64,000 nt of DNA, from assembly GCF_001751365.1 (NCBI RefSeq), contig NZ_LJGT01000040.1:539696-603695 (forward strand). Direction: 5' to 3'. Numbering within the stretch: the stretch's first letter is position 1; the number at the start of each line of letters is the position of its first letter. Of the stretch, positions 40,009 through 48,434 are shown in pieces. This stretch comes from Streptomyces abyssalis. Lineage in GTDB: Bacteria; Actinomycetota; Actinomycetes; Streptomycetales; Streptomycetaceae. Position numbers and translations under genes: made by a program. The notes beneath the pieces were generated by a model, which saw only the letters and a list, made by a program, of their open reading frames with translations, was not told the origin of the DNA and made no database searches.

Positions 40009-42090
40009 TCAGGTGCCCGGCGCGTCCCCCACGGCTGTGAGCAGCGCGAGCGGCGTGGCGGCGGCCCACGCCTGCGGAGAACAGGCATGCGGATAGGGGA
40101 CGGGGTCCGGGTGGTCGCCTCGCCCGTAGCCGGCGAGCACCTCGGGCAGCCGGTAGTTCTGCCTGGCGGCGGCCTCGACCATGCCGCCGGCGAGCGTGCG
40201 GGCCTCCTCGTGCAGCCCGTACCGGGCGAGCCCGAGCGCGATGACGGCGTTGTCCTGCGGCCAGATGCTGCCCCGGTGGTAGGAGAGCGGGTGGTACGGG
40301 GCCTGGCCGGCGGCCACCGTGCGTACGCCCCAGCCGGAGAAGAAGTCCTCCCGGAGCAGCCGGCGGCCCACCCGCTCGCCCGCCTCCTGGCCGAGAATCC
40401 CGGACCAGAGCAGATGGCCCGCGTTGGAGGCGAGGATGTCGGCGCGGCCGCCTTCCGCTGGATTCCGGCCGGGGGCGCCTCCGGTGAGTGCGAGGAGGGG
40501 GAAGTCCTGCTCCGGCATCCAGAAGTCCGCCTCGAAGCGTTCGCGCAGCGCCGCTGCCGCCTTGGACAGCCGTTCGGAGTATGCCTCGTCCTGCCAGACC
40601 GTACGGGCCAGCCCTGCGGTGCGGCACAGCGCGTCGTACGCGTAGCCCTGCACCTCGGCGACCATGACGGCGCCCGTGGGGCGTGTGCCGTCGGCGGTGC
40701 ACACGGCGCCCGGCGAGTCCTTCCAGTTCTGGTTGGCGAGGCCGCCTTCGTGTGCGTGGTAGGCGAGATAACCGTGTTCGTCCAGGCCGCCGTGGGTGAA
40801 CATCCAGTCGACGGCGGCGCGTGCATGGGGTTCGAGACGGCGTGCGAGGGCGGTCCCGCCCGGAGAGCCGGTCCCGTCGTCCGGGGTGCCCGCGCCGTTC
40901 CCGCGCAGCTGTTCGCTGTACGCGCCGAGGAGGATCAGGAAGAGCGGCGTGGAGTCCACGGAGCCGTAGTAGCGCCCGTAGGGGACCTGCCCGAAGTGGG
41001 CCAGTTCCCCGTGGCGCAGCTCGTGCACGATCTTGCCGGGCTGCGCGAGACGTCCGGGCTCCTCCTCGCGCGCCTGGGAGGCGGCGAGTGCGAGCAGCGT
41101 GGGACCGGCGAGCTGCGGCCGGTAGGGGAGGGCGAAGAGCGAGGTGAGGAGGGAGTCCCGGCCGAAGAGGGTCAGGAACCAGGGAACTCCCGCGCCGGGT
41201 ATGAGCAGTTCCTCGCCTTCGGGGCCGCGTGCGGTCACGCGGAGACCGGCCAGGTCGGCGAGCCCTTGTTCGCAGGCCCGGGCCAGCTCCGGCCAGTCGG
41301 TGAGCCGTGAGGGTACGGGCTCCGCTGAGGTGAACTCCTCGGTGCGCGCCCGCAGCCAGGAGACGGCGGCGGCCGGGTCGCCCGCCGGTGCGGACGCGGA
41401 ACCGCCCCGCACCGTCGCCGGACCGCCGTGCACCGGGGCGCCGTGCGGATGTGCCGTGACCCGCAGCGTCAACTCGGCCGTGCCGTGCGGCGGGAGCTCC
41501 AGAAGCCAGCTCAACTGCCGTGCGGAGCTGCCGGTTTCCTCGACGGTGAGCGGCGCGGGGTCCGCGGTGATGCTCGTACGGGAATGCCACTCGCCGCGCC
41601 GGTAGCCGAACTCCACGCCGTCCGGCAGCACTTCGTGCGTACGGACCGAGTGCGGCTTGTCGTAGGAGCGGTGGTCCGAGCGCAGCTCGAACTGGTCGGC
41701 GAAGTCGGCGTCGGCCGTGAGCGTGAGCCGCGCGGTCGTGGCTTCGCCCAGGTTGCTGGTGAGCCGGATGCGTTCGGTCAACTCGCCTCTCACAACGGCC
41801 TGTTCGCGGAAGACCGTGTAGGCCGGCGGCTCCTCGCGGGTGCCGTGCGGCGTGAGCACGGCGGCGCCACCCTCGGATGCGGACACCAGGACCGCCGGGG
41901 ACGAGCCGTCCACCGTGAGCTGCCAGCGGCTCAGATGCCGCGCGTCACGCACGAACAGGCCCTCGGGGACCGTGCCTTCGGACTGCGCACTGGACAGGAA
42001 CCGGCCCGGGGGTCCGCTCACGTCCCCGGACGGGCCCAGTACGGCGAAGGTGCCTTCGTGCACGAGCAGGCGGTGCTCGGTCGCGTTCAC
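40009..42090 (-). CDS. Glycogen-debranching-type (amylo-alpha-1,6-glucosidase-like) glycosidase
   Basis: This is a 693-residue protein. The N-terminal 220 residues form a GDE_N_bis-type beta domain (GTFAVLGPSGDVSGPPG, GLFVRDARHLSRWQL). The rest is an (alpha/alpha)6 barrel with PWFLTLFGRDSLLTSLFALP, YYGSVDSTPLFLILL, GLANQNWKDS, EVQGYAYDAL and SYHRGSIWPQDNAVIALG, all typical of debranching-like and related glucosidases. The Asp in FGRDS and acids in DST/NWKDS are candidate catalytic residues. It overlaps the following gene's stop by 4 bases (ATGA at 42087-42090). The operon context with an ABC importer suggests action on an imported oligosaccharide or glucoside. Confidence 0.85.
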   Translation of the reverse strand: MNATEHRLLVHEGTFAVLGPSGDVSGPPGRFLSSAQSEGTVPEGLFVRDARHLSRWQLTVDGSSPAVLVSASEGGAAVLTPHGTREEPPAYTVFREQAVVRGELTERIRLTSNLGEATTARLTLTADADFADQFELRSDHRSYDKPHSVRTHEVLPDGVEFGYRRGEWHSRTSITADPAPLTVEETGSSARQLSWLLELPPHGTAELTLRVTAHPHGAPVHGGPATVRGGSASAPAGDPAAAVSWLRARTEEFTSAEPVPSRLTDWPELARACEQGLADLAGLRVTARGPEGEELLIPGAGVPWFLTLFGRDSLLTSLFALPYRPQLAGPTLLALAASQAREEEPGRLAQPGKIVHELRHGELAHFGQVPYGRYYGSVDSTPLFLILLGAYSEQLRGNGAGTPDDGTGSPGGTALARRLEPHARAAVDWMFTHGGLDEHGYLAYHAHEGGLANQNWKDSPGAVCTADGTRPTGAVMVAEVQGYAYDALCRTAGLARTVWQDEAYSERLSKAAAALRERFEADFWMPEQDFPLLALTGGAPGRNPAEGGRADILASNAGHLLWSGILGQEAGERVGRRLLREDFFSGWGVRTVAAGQAPYHPLSYHRGSIWPQDNAVIALGLARYGLHEEARTLAGGMVEAAARQNYRLPEVLAGYGRGDHPDPVPYPHACSPQAWAAATPLALLTAVGDAPGT

Positions 42091-43745
42091 AGGTCGGGTC
42101 CTTCCTCGGACTCGGATTCGGGCTCGGGCTTGGACTCGGACGACTGGGGTGACTCACGCGTGGACTCTGCTGGGCTCATTGACGTGAATCCGGCCTGCTG
42201 AACCTCCGGTACGGACTCATGGCCTGAATCCGGCTCCTTCAGCAGGTCGAGGGCGAGCGCCGCGGTCCAGCTGAAGTCACGGGTGCCACGGGCCGCTCCG
42301 GTGTACGGGTCGAGGTACTCGGCGAAGCGGGACGCGGCTGCCGCACCGAGCACGTCCGCGCGCAGCGTGTCGGCGCGCTCCGTCTCGCCGCAGCGGCGGA
42401 GACCGCGCTCCAGCAGCCAGTTGACGTTGAACCAGGCCGGGCCGCGCCAGTAGCGGGACGGATCGAAGGCCGGACCGCGCAGGTCGTAACTGGGAAGGAG
42501 CCGCACGCTCGTGCCCAGCCCGAAGTGCTCACCGGCGAGGGTGCGCAGCAGGGCGGCGGTGATGTGGCGCGGCAGGCCCGGCACGATCAGCGGGAGGAGT
42601 CCCGCGGCGCTCCGTGCGTCCACGAGCGCGCCCGCAGGCGCTGTGCGGGATGCCCTTGACGGGGGGCTCGCCGGGCGCTGGTCCGGCCCGCCGCCGCGCG
42701 GTCCGCCGCGCAGGTCCCGCAGATCCCGGCAGAGGAACTGGCCCGCCTCCGGCGACCACAGCCGCCGCACGAGGGCGTCCGTCAGCGCGGCGGCACGCTC
42801 ACGGTGGGGTGCTGGGTCGCCGCCGAGTTCTCGTGTGATGGCGGCGAGCGCGTGCTCGGAGAGGATGAGCAGGCTGTTGAAGGAGGGGTCCTCGACGGCG
42901 AACGGATGGGGCGCGTCCGCGTCGCGGTACCCGTGGTCCCGGTAGCCGGCGGCGAGGGCCACGTAACGCCCGTAGTCCAGGTCGGTGGGCCGGTCGGCTG
43001 CGGCGCCGTGTGCGAGGTCGGCGCGGCGGAAGGAATCCGCGGCGGCCGGTTCGACACGGGCCAGCGGACCGTCCCAGCAGGGGCTGTTGTCCATGCCGGG
43101 CTCCCACGGATGCACCGCCGCGGCCAGCCCGCCCCCGCCGATGTCGCGCCGCTCGGCGAGGTACCGGTGCCAGGCGGCCAGCCGCGGGCGCACCCGCCCC
43201 AGGAAGCCGCGGCGCCGGGAGGTCGCCGGGTCCGCCAGATGCACCAGCCAGGCCGCGAGCGCGTGCACGGGCGGCTGGACGATCCCGGAGGTCTCGACTC
43301 CGCGCGGTGCGCCCGGACCACCCCTCGCCGCGCCCGTGCCACCGGTCGCGGCGGCCCCCGCCGAGGAGGAACGCCAGAAGTCGGGACCGGGGAAGTAGGC
43401 GTCGGGCGGCACACGGGGGTTGAAGACGATGTGCGGGATGCGGCCGTCCTCCCACTGGCCGCCCAGCAGCGTCTCCAGTTCGCGCTGTGCCCGTACGGCC
43501 GAGAGATGGCGCAGCCCGATCGCGATGAACGCCGAGTCCCAGCTCCACTGGTGCGGATACAGGCCGCGGGACGGCACCGTCGAGGCGCCGGTCCAGTTGC
43601 CCAGCAGCACGCGGTGCGCGCCGCGTCTGATGCGGGCCCGCTCCGCACTCCCCGGAAACCGGTGCGGGGGCAGCGAGTCGGGGGGTGCGGTGCTGTGCGC
43701 GGTCCCCGACGTCGCCGACGCGGACGCCGGCGCGGCGGCGTTCAC
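42087..43745 (-). CDS. GH63/MGH1-like (alpha/alpha)6 glycoside hydrolase
   Basis: This is a 552-residue glycosidase with signatures PHQWSWDSAFIAIGLRHL, RIPHIVFNPR, AAAVHPWEPGMDNSP, DPSFNSLLILSEHALAAI and YWRGPAWFNVNWLLERGL. These match the GH63-like group that includes mannosyl- and glucosylglycerate hydrolases. HPWEPGMDNSP and the WDSA segment hold the likely catalytic acids. Two disordered, low-complexity regions (Ala/Ser-rich N-terminus, Glu/Ser-rich C-terminus) flank the barrel. The start GTG 43745 overlaps the isomerase stop (GTGA). Together with the debranching-type enzyme it forms the hydrolytic part of the operon. Confidence 0.8.
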   Translation of the reverse strand: MNAAAPASASATSGTAHSTAPPDSLPPHRFPGSAERARIRRGAHRVLLGNWTGASTVPSRGLYPHQWSWDSAFIAIGLRHLSAVRAQRELETLLGGQWEDGRIPHIVFNPRVPPDAYFPGPDFWRSSSAGAAATGGTGAARGGPGAPRGVETSGIVQPPVHALAAWLVHLADPATSRRRGFLGRVRPRLAAWHRYLAERRDIGGGGLAAAVHPWEPGMDNSPCWDGPLARVEPAAADSFRRADLAHGAAADRPTDLDYGRYVALAAGYRDHGYRDADAPHPFAVEDPSFNSLLILSEHALAAITRELGGDPAPHRERAAALTDALVRRLWSPEAGQFLCRDLRDLRGGPRGGGPDQRPASPPSRASRTAPAGALVDARSAAGLLPLIVPGLPRHITAALLRTLAGEHFGLGTSVRLLPSYDLRGPAFDPSRYWRGPAWFNVNWLLERGLRRCGETERADTLRADVLGAAAASRFAEYLDPYTGAARGTRDFSWTAALALDLLKEPDSGHESVPEVQQAGFTSMSPAESTRESPQSSESKPEPESESEEGPDL

Positions 43746-44542
43746 GCTGCGGCCCGGGCGAGGAACGCCGGTACGGAGCCGACCGCTTCGGCGGGATCGC
43801 CGGTCAGCCGGCACTCGACGGCCAGCTCTCCCTCGTATCCCGCGGCGTCCAGCGCGCCGAGCCAGGCAGGCCAGTCCAGGTGCCCCGCGCCCGGCTGGAA
43901 GCGGTTGGAGTCGCTGACCTGGGCGTGTCCGATGTAGGGAGCCGCGGCGAGGATCGCCGCCGGAGGGTCCGCCTCCTCGATGTTCATGTGGTAGCTGTCG
44001 ATGCCGACGCGTACGGAGTCCAGCCCCGTCTCACGGATCAACTCCACTGCCTGGCCGAGCCTGTTGACCATGTGGTCCTCGTAGCGGTTGAGCGGTTCGA
44101 GGAAGAGCGCGACGCCCTCGCGGCGTGCGTGCTCACCGAGCTCGGTCAGCCCGGCGAGCAGCACCTCGCGGTCCTCCTCCTCGCTGCGCGGCGGCTCGAA
44201 GGGCGGCAGGCGCCGCGAGAACATCCCGTACGAGGCGGGGGTCATCGCCCCGCGGCCGCCCAGTTCACCGATCACGGAGAGCTGCGACTTCATCTGCTGT
44301 ACGGCGTCGCGCCGCAGGTCCTCGTCGAAGGCGCCGAAGAAGTGCCGCATCTCCACGCACACCGTCGGCATGACGACGCCGTCCGCCAGCGCCCGGCGCA
44401 GTTCGGGCAGCCGGTCGCGGAACGCGAAGTCGCCCCTTCCGCGCAGCTCGATGGCGCCGTAGCCCGCGGCACGGGCCACCTCCCACTTCTGCTGCAGGGT
44501 CTCGCCCGGGAGCAGTTGCTCCTGGCAGGCGGTTGTGAACAT
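43742..44542 (-). CDS. TIM-barrel sugar isomerase/epimerase-like protein
   Basis: This is a 266-residue AP-endonuclease-2-type TIM barrel: MFTTACQEQLLPGETLQQKW, GYGAIELRGRGDF, LFLEPLNRYEDHMVNRL with the metal-binding Glu, VGIDSYHMNIEE with Asp and His, and GELAVECRL with the final Glu. The metal site is complete. Members include sugar isomerases, epimerases and 3-keto-glycoside-acting lyases/hydrolases. It is coupled by a 4-base overlap to the GH63-like gene and 112 bases from an MDR dehydrogenase. In this context a ketosugar intermediate is a plausible substrate. Confidence 0.85.
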   Translation of the reverse strand: MFTTACQEQLLPGETLQQKWEVARAAGYGAIELRGRGDFAFRDRLPELRRALADGVVMPTVCVEMRHFFGAFDEDLRRDAVQQMKSQLSVIGELGGRGAMTPASYGMFSRRLPPFEPPRSEEEDREVLLAGLTELGEHARREGVALFLEPLNRYEDHMVNRLGQAVELIRETGLDSVRVGIDSYHMNIEEADPPAAILAAAPYIGHAQVSDSNRFQPGAGHLDWPAWLGALDAAGYEGELAVECRLTGDPAEAVGSVPAFLARAAA

Positions 44543-44654
44543 GGCCGGGCCTTTCGCGGGGTGCGTCGGTGCATAGGTGCATCAGGTGGGTCGGGTGGGT
44601 CGGGTGGCCGGATGGCCGTGGGCGTGAACGGAGCGGACGCCCGTCCCGCCGGGC

Positions 44655-45701
44655 TCAGAACGCGAGCACGATCTGCAGGGCGTCCGCCGGGCGTTCGTCC
44701 AGCAGGGCGTAGGCGTCCGCCGCGTCCGCGACCGGGACGACATGGCTGACGAGCGACTTCACATCCACCCGCTCCTCGGCGACCAGCCGCAGAAACGTCC
44801 GCTGAAGCCGCTCCACGCTCCACCTCCCGGACAGCTCCTGCGGTACGCCCCCGATCTGCGAACAGATCAACTGCGCCCTGTTGTGGTGGAATTCGTCGCC
44901 GAGGCGCAGCCCCGCACCATCGCCCTGGTAGAAGCCGGATGCGACGACGCGTCCGCCCACCGCGACCGATCGCAGCGCCTCGTGCAGCGCGGCGTAGGAG
45001 CCGCTGATCTCGATGGCCGCGTCCGCGCCCCGGCCGTCGGTCGACTCCCGTATGCGTTCGGCGACTTGGTCCTCACGGGCGTCCAGGGTGACGTCCGCCC
45101 CGTAGCGGCGGGCGACGGGCAGCCGTACGCCGAGAGCGTCGACGGCGGTCACGCGGGCGCCGCTGAGCCGGGCGAGGCGGGTGGTCAGCAGACCGATGAC
45201 GCCCTGCCCGAACACCGCCACGTCCTCGCCGAGATTGATGCCGGTGCCGAGCACCGCGTTGTACGCGATGGCCCCTACGCGGGCGAACGCCCCGGCGAGA
45301 GGTTCGAGCCCGGCGGGAAGCGTGTGCCCGGCCAGCCGCTCCGCCGGTACGACGCCCTCGCTGCGGTGGCCCCAGATGCCCCAGGCCAGGTCGCCGACGT
45401 GGGGCATGCCGGGCAGCTCCGCCGACTCGGGGGAGATCTCGGTGACTTCGCCGACCTCGGAGTAGCCCCAGCCGGTCACCGGATACTCGATGCCGGCCGC
45501 GCCGTCCCGGAAGAGCCGGGCCTCGGGGTCCCAGGTGCGGGTGAGATACGGGTTCGTGCCCCGGTACGCGGTCAGTTCGGTGCCCGCGGATATGCCCGAG
45601 TAGAGCGTGCGGAGCCGCACATGGCCGGACGGCAGCGGCACTCGTTCGTGCTCCGCGACCTCCACCTGCCGTGGGCCGGTGAACTGGACGACTTGCTCCA
45701 C
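44655..45701 (-). CDS. MDR-superfamily dehydrogenase without zinc cysteines
   Basis: This is a 348-residue medium-chain dehydrogenase: VRLRTLYSGISAGTELTAY, GLAWG-like LAWGIWGHRSEGVV, the Rossmann motif VAVFGQGVIGLLTTRLAR, and DAAIEISGSYAALHEAL. The structural Cys set and the catalytic Cys are absent (Ser-Gly-Ile-Ser-Ala-Gly-Thr-Glu at the catalytic loop), which places it in a zinc-independent or atypical sugar-dehydrogenase-like group. It is the first gene of the minus-strand arm. The start GTG 45701 is followed upstream by the divergent promoter region with tandem repeats. Substrate unknown; probably a sugar or sugar alcohol. Confidence 0.8.
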   Translation of the reverse strand: MEQVVQFTGPRQVEVAEHERVPLPSGHVRLRTLYSGISAGTELTAYRGTNPYLTRTWDPEARLFRDGAAGIEYPVTGWGYSEVGEVTEISPESAELPGMPHVGDLAWGIWGHRSEGVVPAERLAGHTLPAGLEPLAGAFARVGAIAYNAVLGTGINLGEDVAVFGQGVIGLLTTRLARLSGARVTAVDALGVRLPVARRYGADVTLDAREDQVAERIRESTDGRGADAAIEISGSYAALHEALRSVAVGGRVVASGFYQGDGAGLRLGDEFHHNRAQLICSQIGGVPQELSGRWSVERLQRTFLRLVAEERVDVKSLVSHVVPVADAADAYALLDERPADALQIVLAF

Positions 45702-45723
45702 AACGCACTCCGAAGACTTGGTT

Positions 45724-45762
45724 CTCTCACGTGGGGCTCTGACGTGGGCCTCTCAAGTTCCG
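45724..45762. repeat. Three 13-bp tandem repeats in the divergent sugar promoter
   Basis: CTCTCACGTGGGG (45724-45736), CTCTGACGTGGGC (45737-45749) and CTCTCAAGTTCCG (45750-45762) follow head to tail between the two divergent sugar operons. Repeats of 13 bases are a little over one helical turn apart, suitable for cooperative binding by a regulator such as the ROK protein of the plus arm. Confidence 0.5.
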
Positions 45763-45783
45763 TCGAAGGTACATGAGAGTTAC

Positions 45784-45798
45784 GTCTTGTTAAAAGAC
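45784..45798. promoter_or_regulatory. GTCTT-N5-AAGAC inverted repeat upstream of the binding-protein gene
   Basis: Five-base perfect arms flank GTTAA in an AT-rich patch 65 bases before ATG 45863; it may be an operator or overlap the plus-arm promoter. Confidence 0.3.
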
Positions 45799-45862
45799 AG
45801 AAGTGGTGCTGAGATGCATGGCGATAAAGCGGAAGCCTGATGAGTACGAGGCAGAGGTGCGT

Positions 45863-47278
45863 ATGTGGAGGCGGCGTTCGAGCGCGAGGAAGCCGGCCGC
45901 GGCAGCCGTGGCCGTATCGCTGAGCGCCGCGCTGCTCGCGGGATGTTCGGCCGACGCACAGGCCGGGCCCGGCAAGGCGGACAACCGGATCACCGTGTGG
46001 ACGCTGGAGAACCTGCCGGCTCGCATGGCGGCGGAGAAGAAGATGGTGGCCCGCTTCGAGAAGAAGAGCGGAGTGCGCGTCGAACTCGTCGGCGTGGACG
46101 AGGGCCAGCTCCCGCAGCTGATCATGTCCGCGGCGGCGTCCGGCAATCTGCCCGACGTCATCGGCTCGCTGCCGCTCGGCCAGGCCTGGCAGATGTACGG
46201 CAACGGGCTGCTGAACACCAAGGCCCCCGCCGACATCGTCAAGGAGCTGGGCCGCGGCACCTTCAACCCGAACGCCCTCGAGCTGACTTCCAGCGGCCCG
46301 GACCGGCTCACCGTCCCGTCCGACGCGTGGCTCCAACTCCTCGTCTACCGCAAGGACTTGCTGAAGAAGGCCGGTCTTCCCGCACCCGACAGCTACGCGA
46401 CGATCCTCAAGGCCGCCCGGAAGCTGGACCGCGGCCGCATGCACGGCATCTCGCTGGCCACCGACCCCTCCGACGCCTTCACCCAGCAGAGCTTCGAGGA
46501 CCTGGCGCTCGCCAACGACTGCCAACTCGTGACCGAGGGCGAGGTGGCGCTGGACTCATCGGCGTGCCGCCGCACCTTCGCCACGTACGACCAACTGGCC
46601 CGTGAGCACGGAGCTCCCGGGACGCAGACCGTCGACACCACCCGTGCCACCTACTTCGCGGGCAGGTCACCGATGATGGTGTGGTCCTCGTTCCTGCTCG
46701 ACGAGCTGTCCGGGCAGCGCGCCGACGCCGTGCCGAACTGCCAGGAGTGCAAGGAGAACAAGGAGTTCCTCGCAGAGAACAGCGGCATCACCACGGCCCT
46801 GAAGGGACCGGACGGCCGTAAGCCGGTCCAGTTCGGCGAGATCACCTCCTGGGCGCTGACCCGCACCGCCGAGACCGGGGCCGCCGGCGAGTTCGTGAAG
46901 TACATGCTCAGCGACGGCTACGAGGACTGGTTCGGGATGGCCCCCGAAGGCAAGATCCCCGTGCGGGAAGGCACTCCGGACGACCCGGACAAGTACACCC
47001 GGGCCTGGCACTCCAGCCGCCTCGGCGTCGAGGCGGAGGTCCGCAAGCCGCTGAACTCGATCTATCCCGACGAGCTGCTGGACGAACTGGCCGACGGCGT
47101 CAGCGTGATGCGCCGCTGGGGGTTCACCCAGGGCGAGGGCGCGCTCGTCGGCGCCACGAACGGCGAACTGCCCGTACCCAAGGCCGTCGGCGCCATGACC
47201 AGTGGCCAGACCACGCCGGAGGAGGCGGCCCGCGAGTCCCAGGACGAGGTCGACGCGCTACGGCAGTCCCTGCGATGA
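45863..47278 (+). CDS. Extracellular sugar-binding lipoprotein of an ABC importer
   Basis: This is a 471-residue family 1 solute-binding protein. A basic signal region with AAAVAVSLSAALLAGC gives the lipid-anchored Cys28. The mature protein has KADNRITVWTLENLPARMAA, VVARFEKKSGVRVELVGVDE-like MVARFEKKSGVRVE and LPDVIGSLPLGQAW, typical of carbohydrate binders. ATG 45863 is chosen since AGAGG lies 5 bases upstream and it starts MWRRRSSARK; ATG 45818 and GTG 45803 are in frame. Two permeases follow, then a ROK regulator; no ATPase is encoded here, so it probably uses a shared MsiK-like ATPase as in other streptomycete sugar importers. Confidence 0.88.
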   Translation: MWRRRSSARKPAAAAVAVSLSAALLAGCSADAQAGPGKADNRITVWTLENLPARMAAEKKMVARFEKKSGVRVELVGVDEGQLPQLIMSAAASGNLPDVIGSLPLGQAWQMYGNGLLNTKAPADIVKELGRGTFNPNALELTSSGPDRLTVPSDAWLQLLVYRKDLLKKAGLPAPDSYATILKAARKLDRGRMHGISLATDPSDAFTQQSFEDLALANDCQLVTEGEVALDSSACRRTFATYDQLAREHGAPGTQTVDTTRATYFAGRSPMMVWSSFLLDELSGQRADAVPNCQECKENKEFLAENSGITTALKGPDGRKPVQFGEITSWALTRTAETGAAGEFVKYMLSDGYEDWFGMAPEGKIPVREGTPDDPDKYTRAWHSSRLGVEAEVRKPLNSIYPDELLDELADGVSVMRRWGFTQGEGALVGATNGELPVPKAVGAMTSGQTTPEEAARESQDEVDALRQSLR

Positions 47279-47307
47279 GCGGTCCCCGCACCCACGTCAC
47301 TCCAGGC

Positions 47308-47363
47308 ACGCACACCCGAAGTACGCACACCCGAGGTACGCACACACCCGAGGTACGCACACG
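47308..47363 (+). repeat. Tandem ACGCACACCCGAGGT repeats before the permease start
   Basis: Units at 47308-47322, 47323-47337, 47338-47354 (two bases longer) and a partial copy reach the base before ATG 47364. Each carries a GAGGT-like element that could serve as a ribosome site, so copy number may affect permease translation. Confidence 0.7.
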
Positions 47364-48434
47364 ATGACGCATTCCACGACCACCGCACCGGACGGCGCCC
47401 CGCGTCCCGGCGACGCGTCCGGTGCCGGCGCCGCCGCGGACGGACGGCGCCCCCGCCGCTTCCCCGGCCCGCGCGGTCCCGGCGGCCCCCGCCGTCCGCT
47501 CACCGCGAGCAGCCGGGAGAACCGCGCCGGGCTGGCCTTCGTCACGCCCACCGTGGTCGTCGTGACGGTCGTCGTCGTGCTGCCGATCCTGTGGACGGTG
47601 CTGCTCGCCTTCCAGAACGCCAGGCTCGTCGACATCCAGGGAATGGGGCTGCTGGGGGACTGGACGCTGGAGAACTTCCAGGCCGTCTTCGGCTCTCCCG
47701 GGTTCTGGACCAGTCTGTGGACGACGCTGCTCTACACCGTCGGCTCGACGGCCGGCTCGATCGCGCTGGGCCTCGTCGCAGCGCTGGCCCTGCGCAAGCC
47801 CTTCCGGGGCCGGGGCCTGGTGCGCGGCTCGATGCTGCTGCCGTACGTGGCGCCCGTCGTCGCCGTCGCGTTCGTCTGGGAGATCGCCCTCAGCCCGCAG
47901 TTCGGCATCGTCAACGAGTGGGGTGCGAAGCTGCTCGGCTGGGACGACCCCGTCGCCTTCCTCTCCACCCGCTCCTACGAAGTCTCACTGCTCGGGCTCG
48001 ACTTCGAGGTGCCGCTCGCGCTGCTGACCGTCATCGCCTTCGAGACCTGGCGCTACTTCCCCTTCGCGTTCCTCTTCCTGCTGGCCCGTCTCCAGGCGGT
48101 GCCGGACAGCCTGGAGGAGGCCGCGAAGGTCGACGGCGCGGCGCCCACCCAGCGCTTCCGGCACGTCCTGCTGCCGCAGCTGATGCCCGTCGTCGCGCTG
48201 CTGTGCGTGCTGCGCTTCATCATGGAGTTCAACAAGTTCGACGACGTGTATCTGCTGACGGGCGGCGGCTCCGGCACCGACGTCGTCGCCGTGCGCGTCT
48301 ACGAATTCCTCACCGCACGCTTCGACGTGGGCGCCGCCGCGGCCCAGGCGCTGGTGCTCGCCGTCATCCTGATGGCGCTGCTGGGCCTCTACTTCGCGTT
48401 CTTCGGCAGGAAGGTCCAGGAGGAGTCCTCGTGA
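47364..48434 (+). CDS. Sugar ABC transporter permease (MalF-like)
   Basis: This is a 356-residue permease with a disordered, Gly/Pro/Arg-rich N-terminus (1-50) and six membrane segments, the first at VVVVTVVVVLPILWTVLLAF. The cytoplasmic EAA loop EEAAKVDGAAP with the following HVLLPQLMP contacts the ATPase. It pairs with the next gene as the MalFG-type heterodimer. The start codon directly follows tandem repeats; the stop overlaps the next gene's GTG (GTGA). Substrate is set by the binding protein upstream. Confidence 0.9.
   Translation: MTHSTTTAPDGAPRPGDASGAGAAADGRRPRRFPGPRGPGGPRRPLTASSRENRAGLAFVTPTVVVVTVVVVLPILWTVLLAFQNARLVDIQGMGLLGDWTLENFQAVFGSPGFWTSLWTTLLYTVGSTAGSIALGLVAALALRKPFRGRGLVRGSMLLPYVAPVVAVAFVWEIALSPQFGIVNEWGAKLLGWDDPVAFLSTRSYEVSLLGLDFEVPLALLTVIAFETWRYFPFAFLFLLARLQAVPDSLEEAAKVDGAAPTQRFRHVLLPQLMPVVALLCVLRFIMEFNKFDDVYLLTGGGSGTDVVAVRVYEFLTARFDVGAAAAQALVLAVILMALLGLYFAFFGRKVQEESS

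Noticed and set aside
47308..47363. Possible CRISPR-like array
   Set aside because: Units are 15-17 bp, directly adjacent without spacers, and no cas genes are present.
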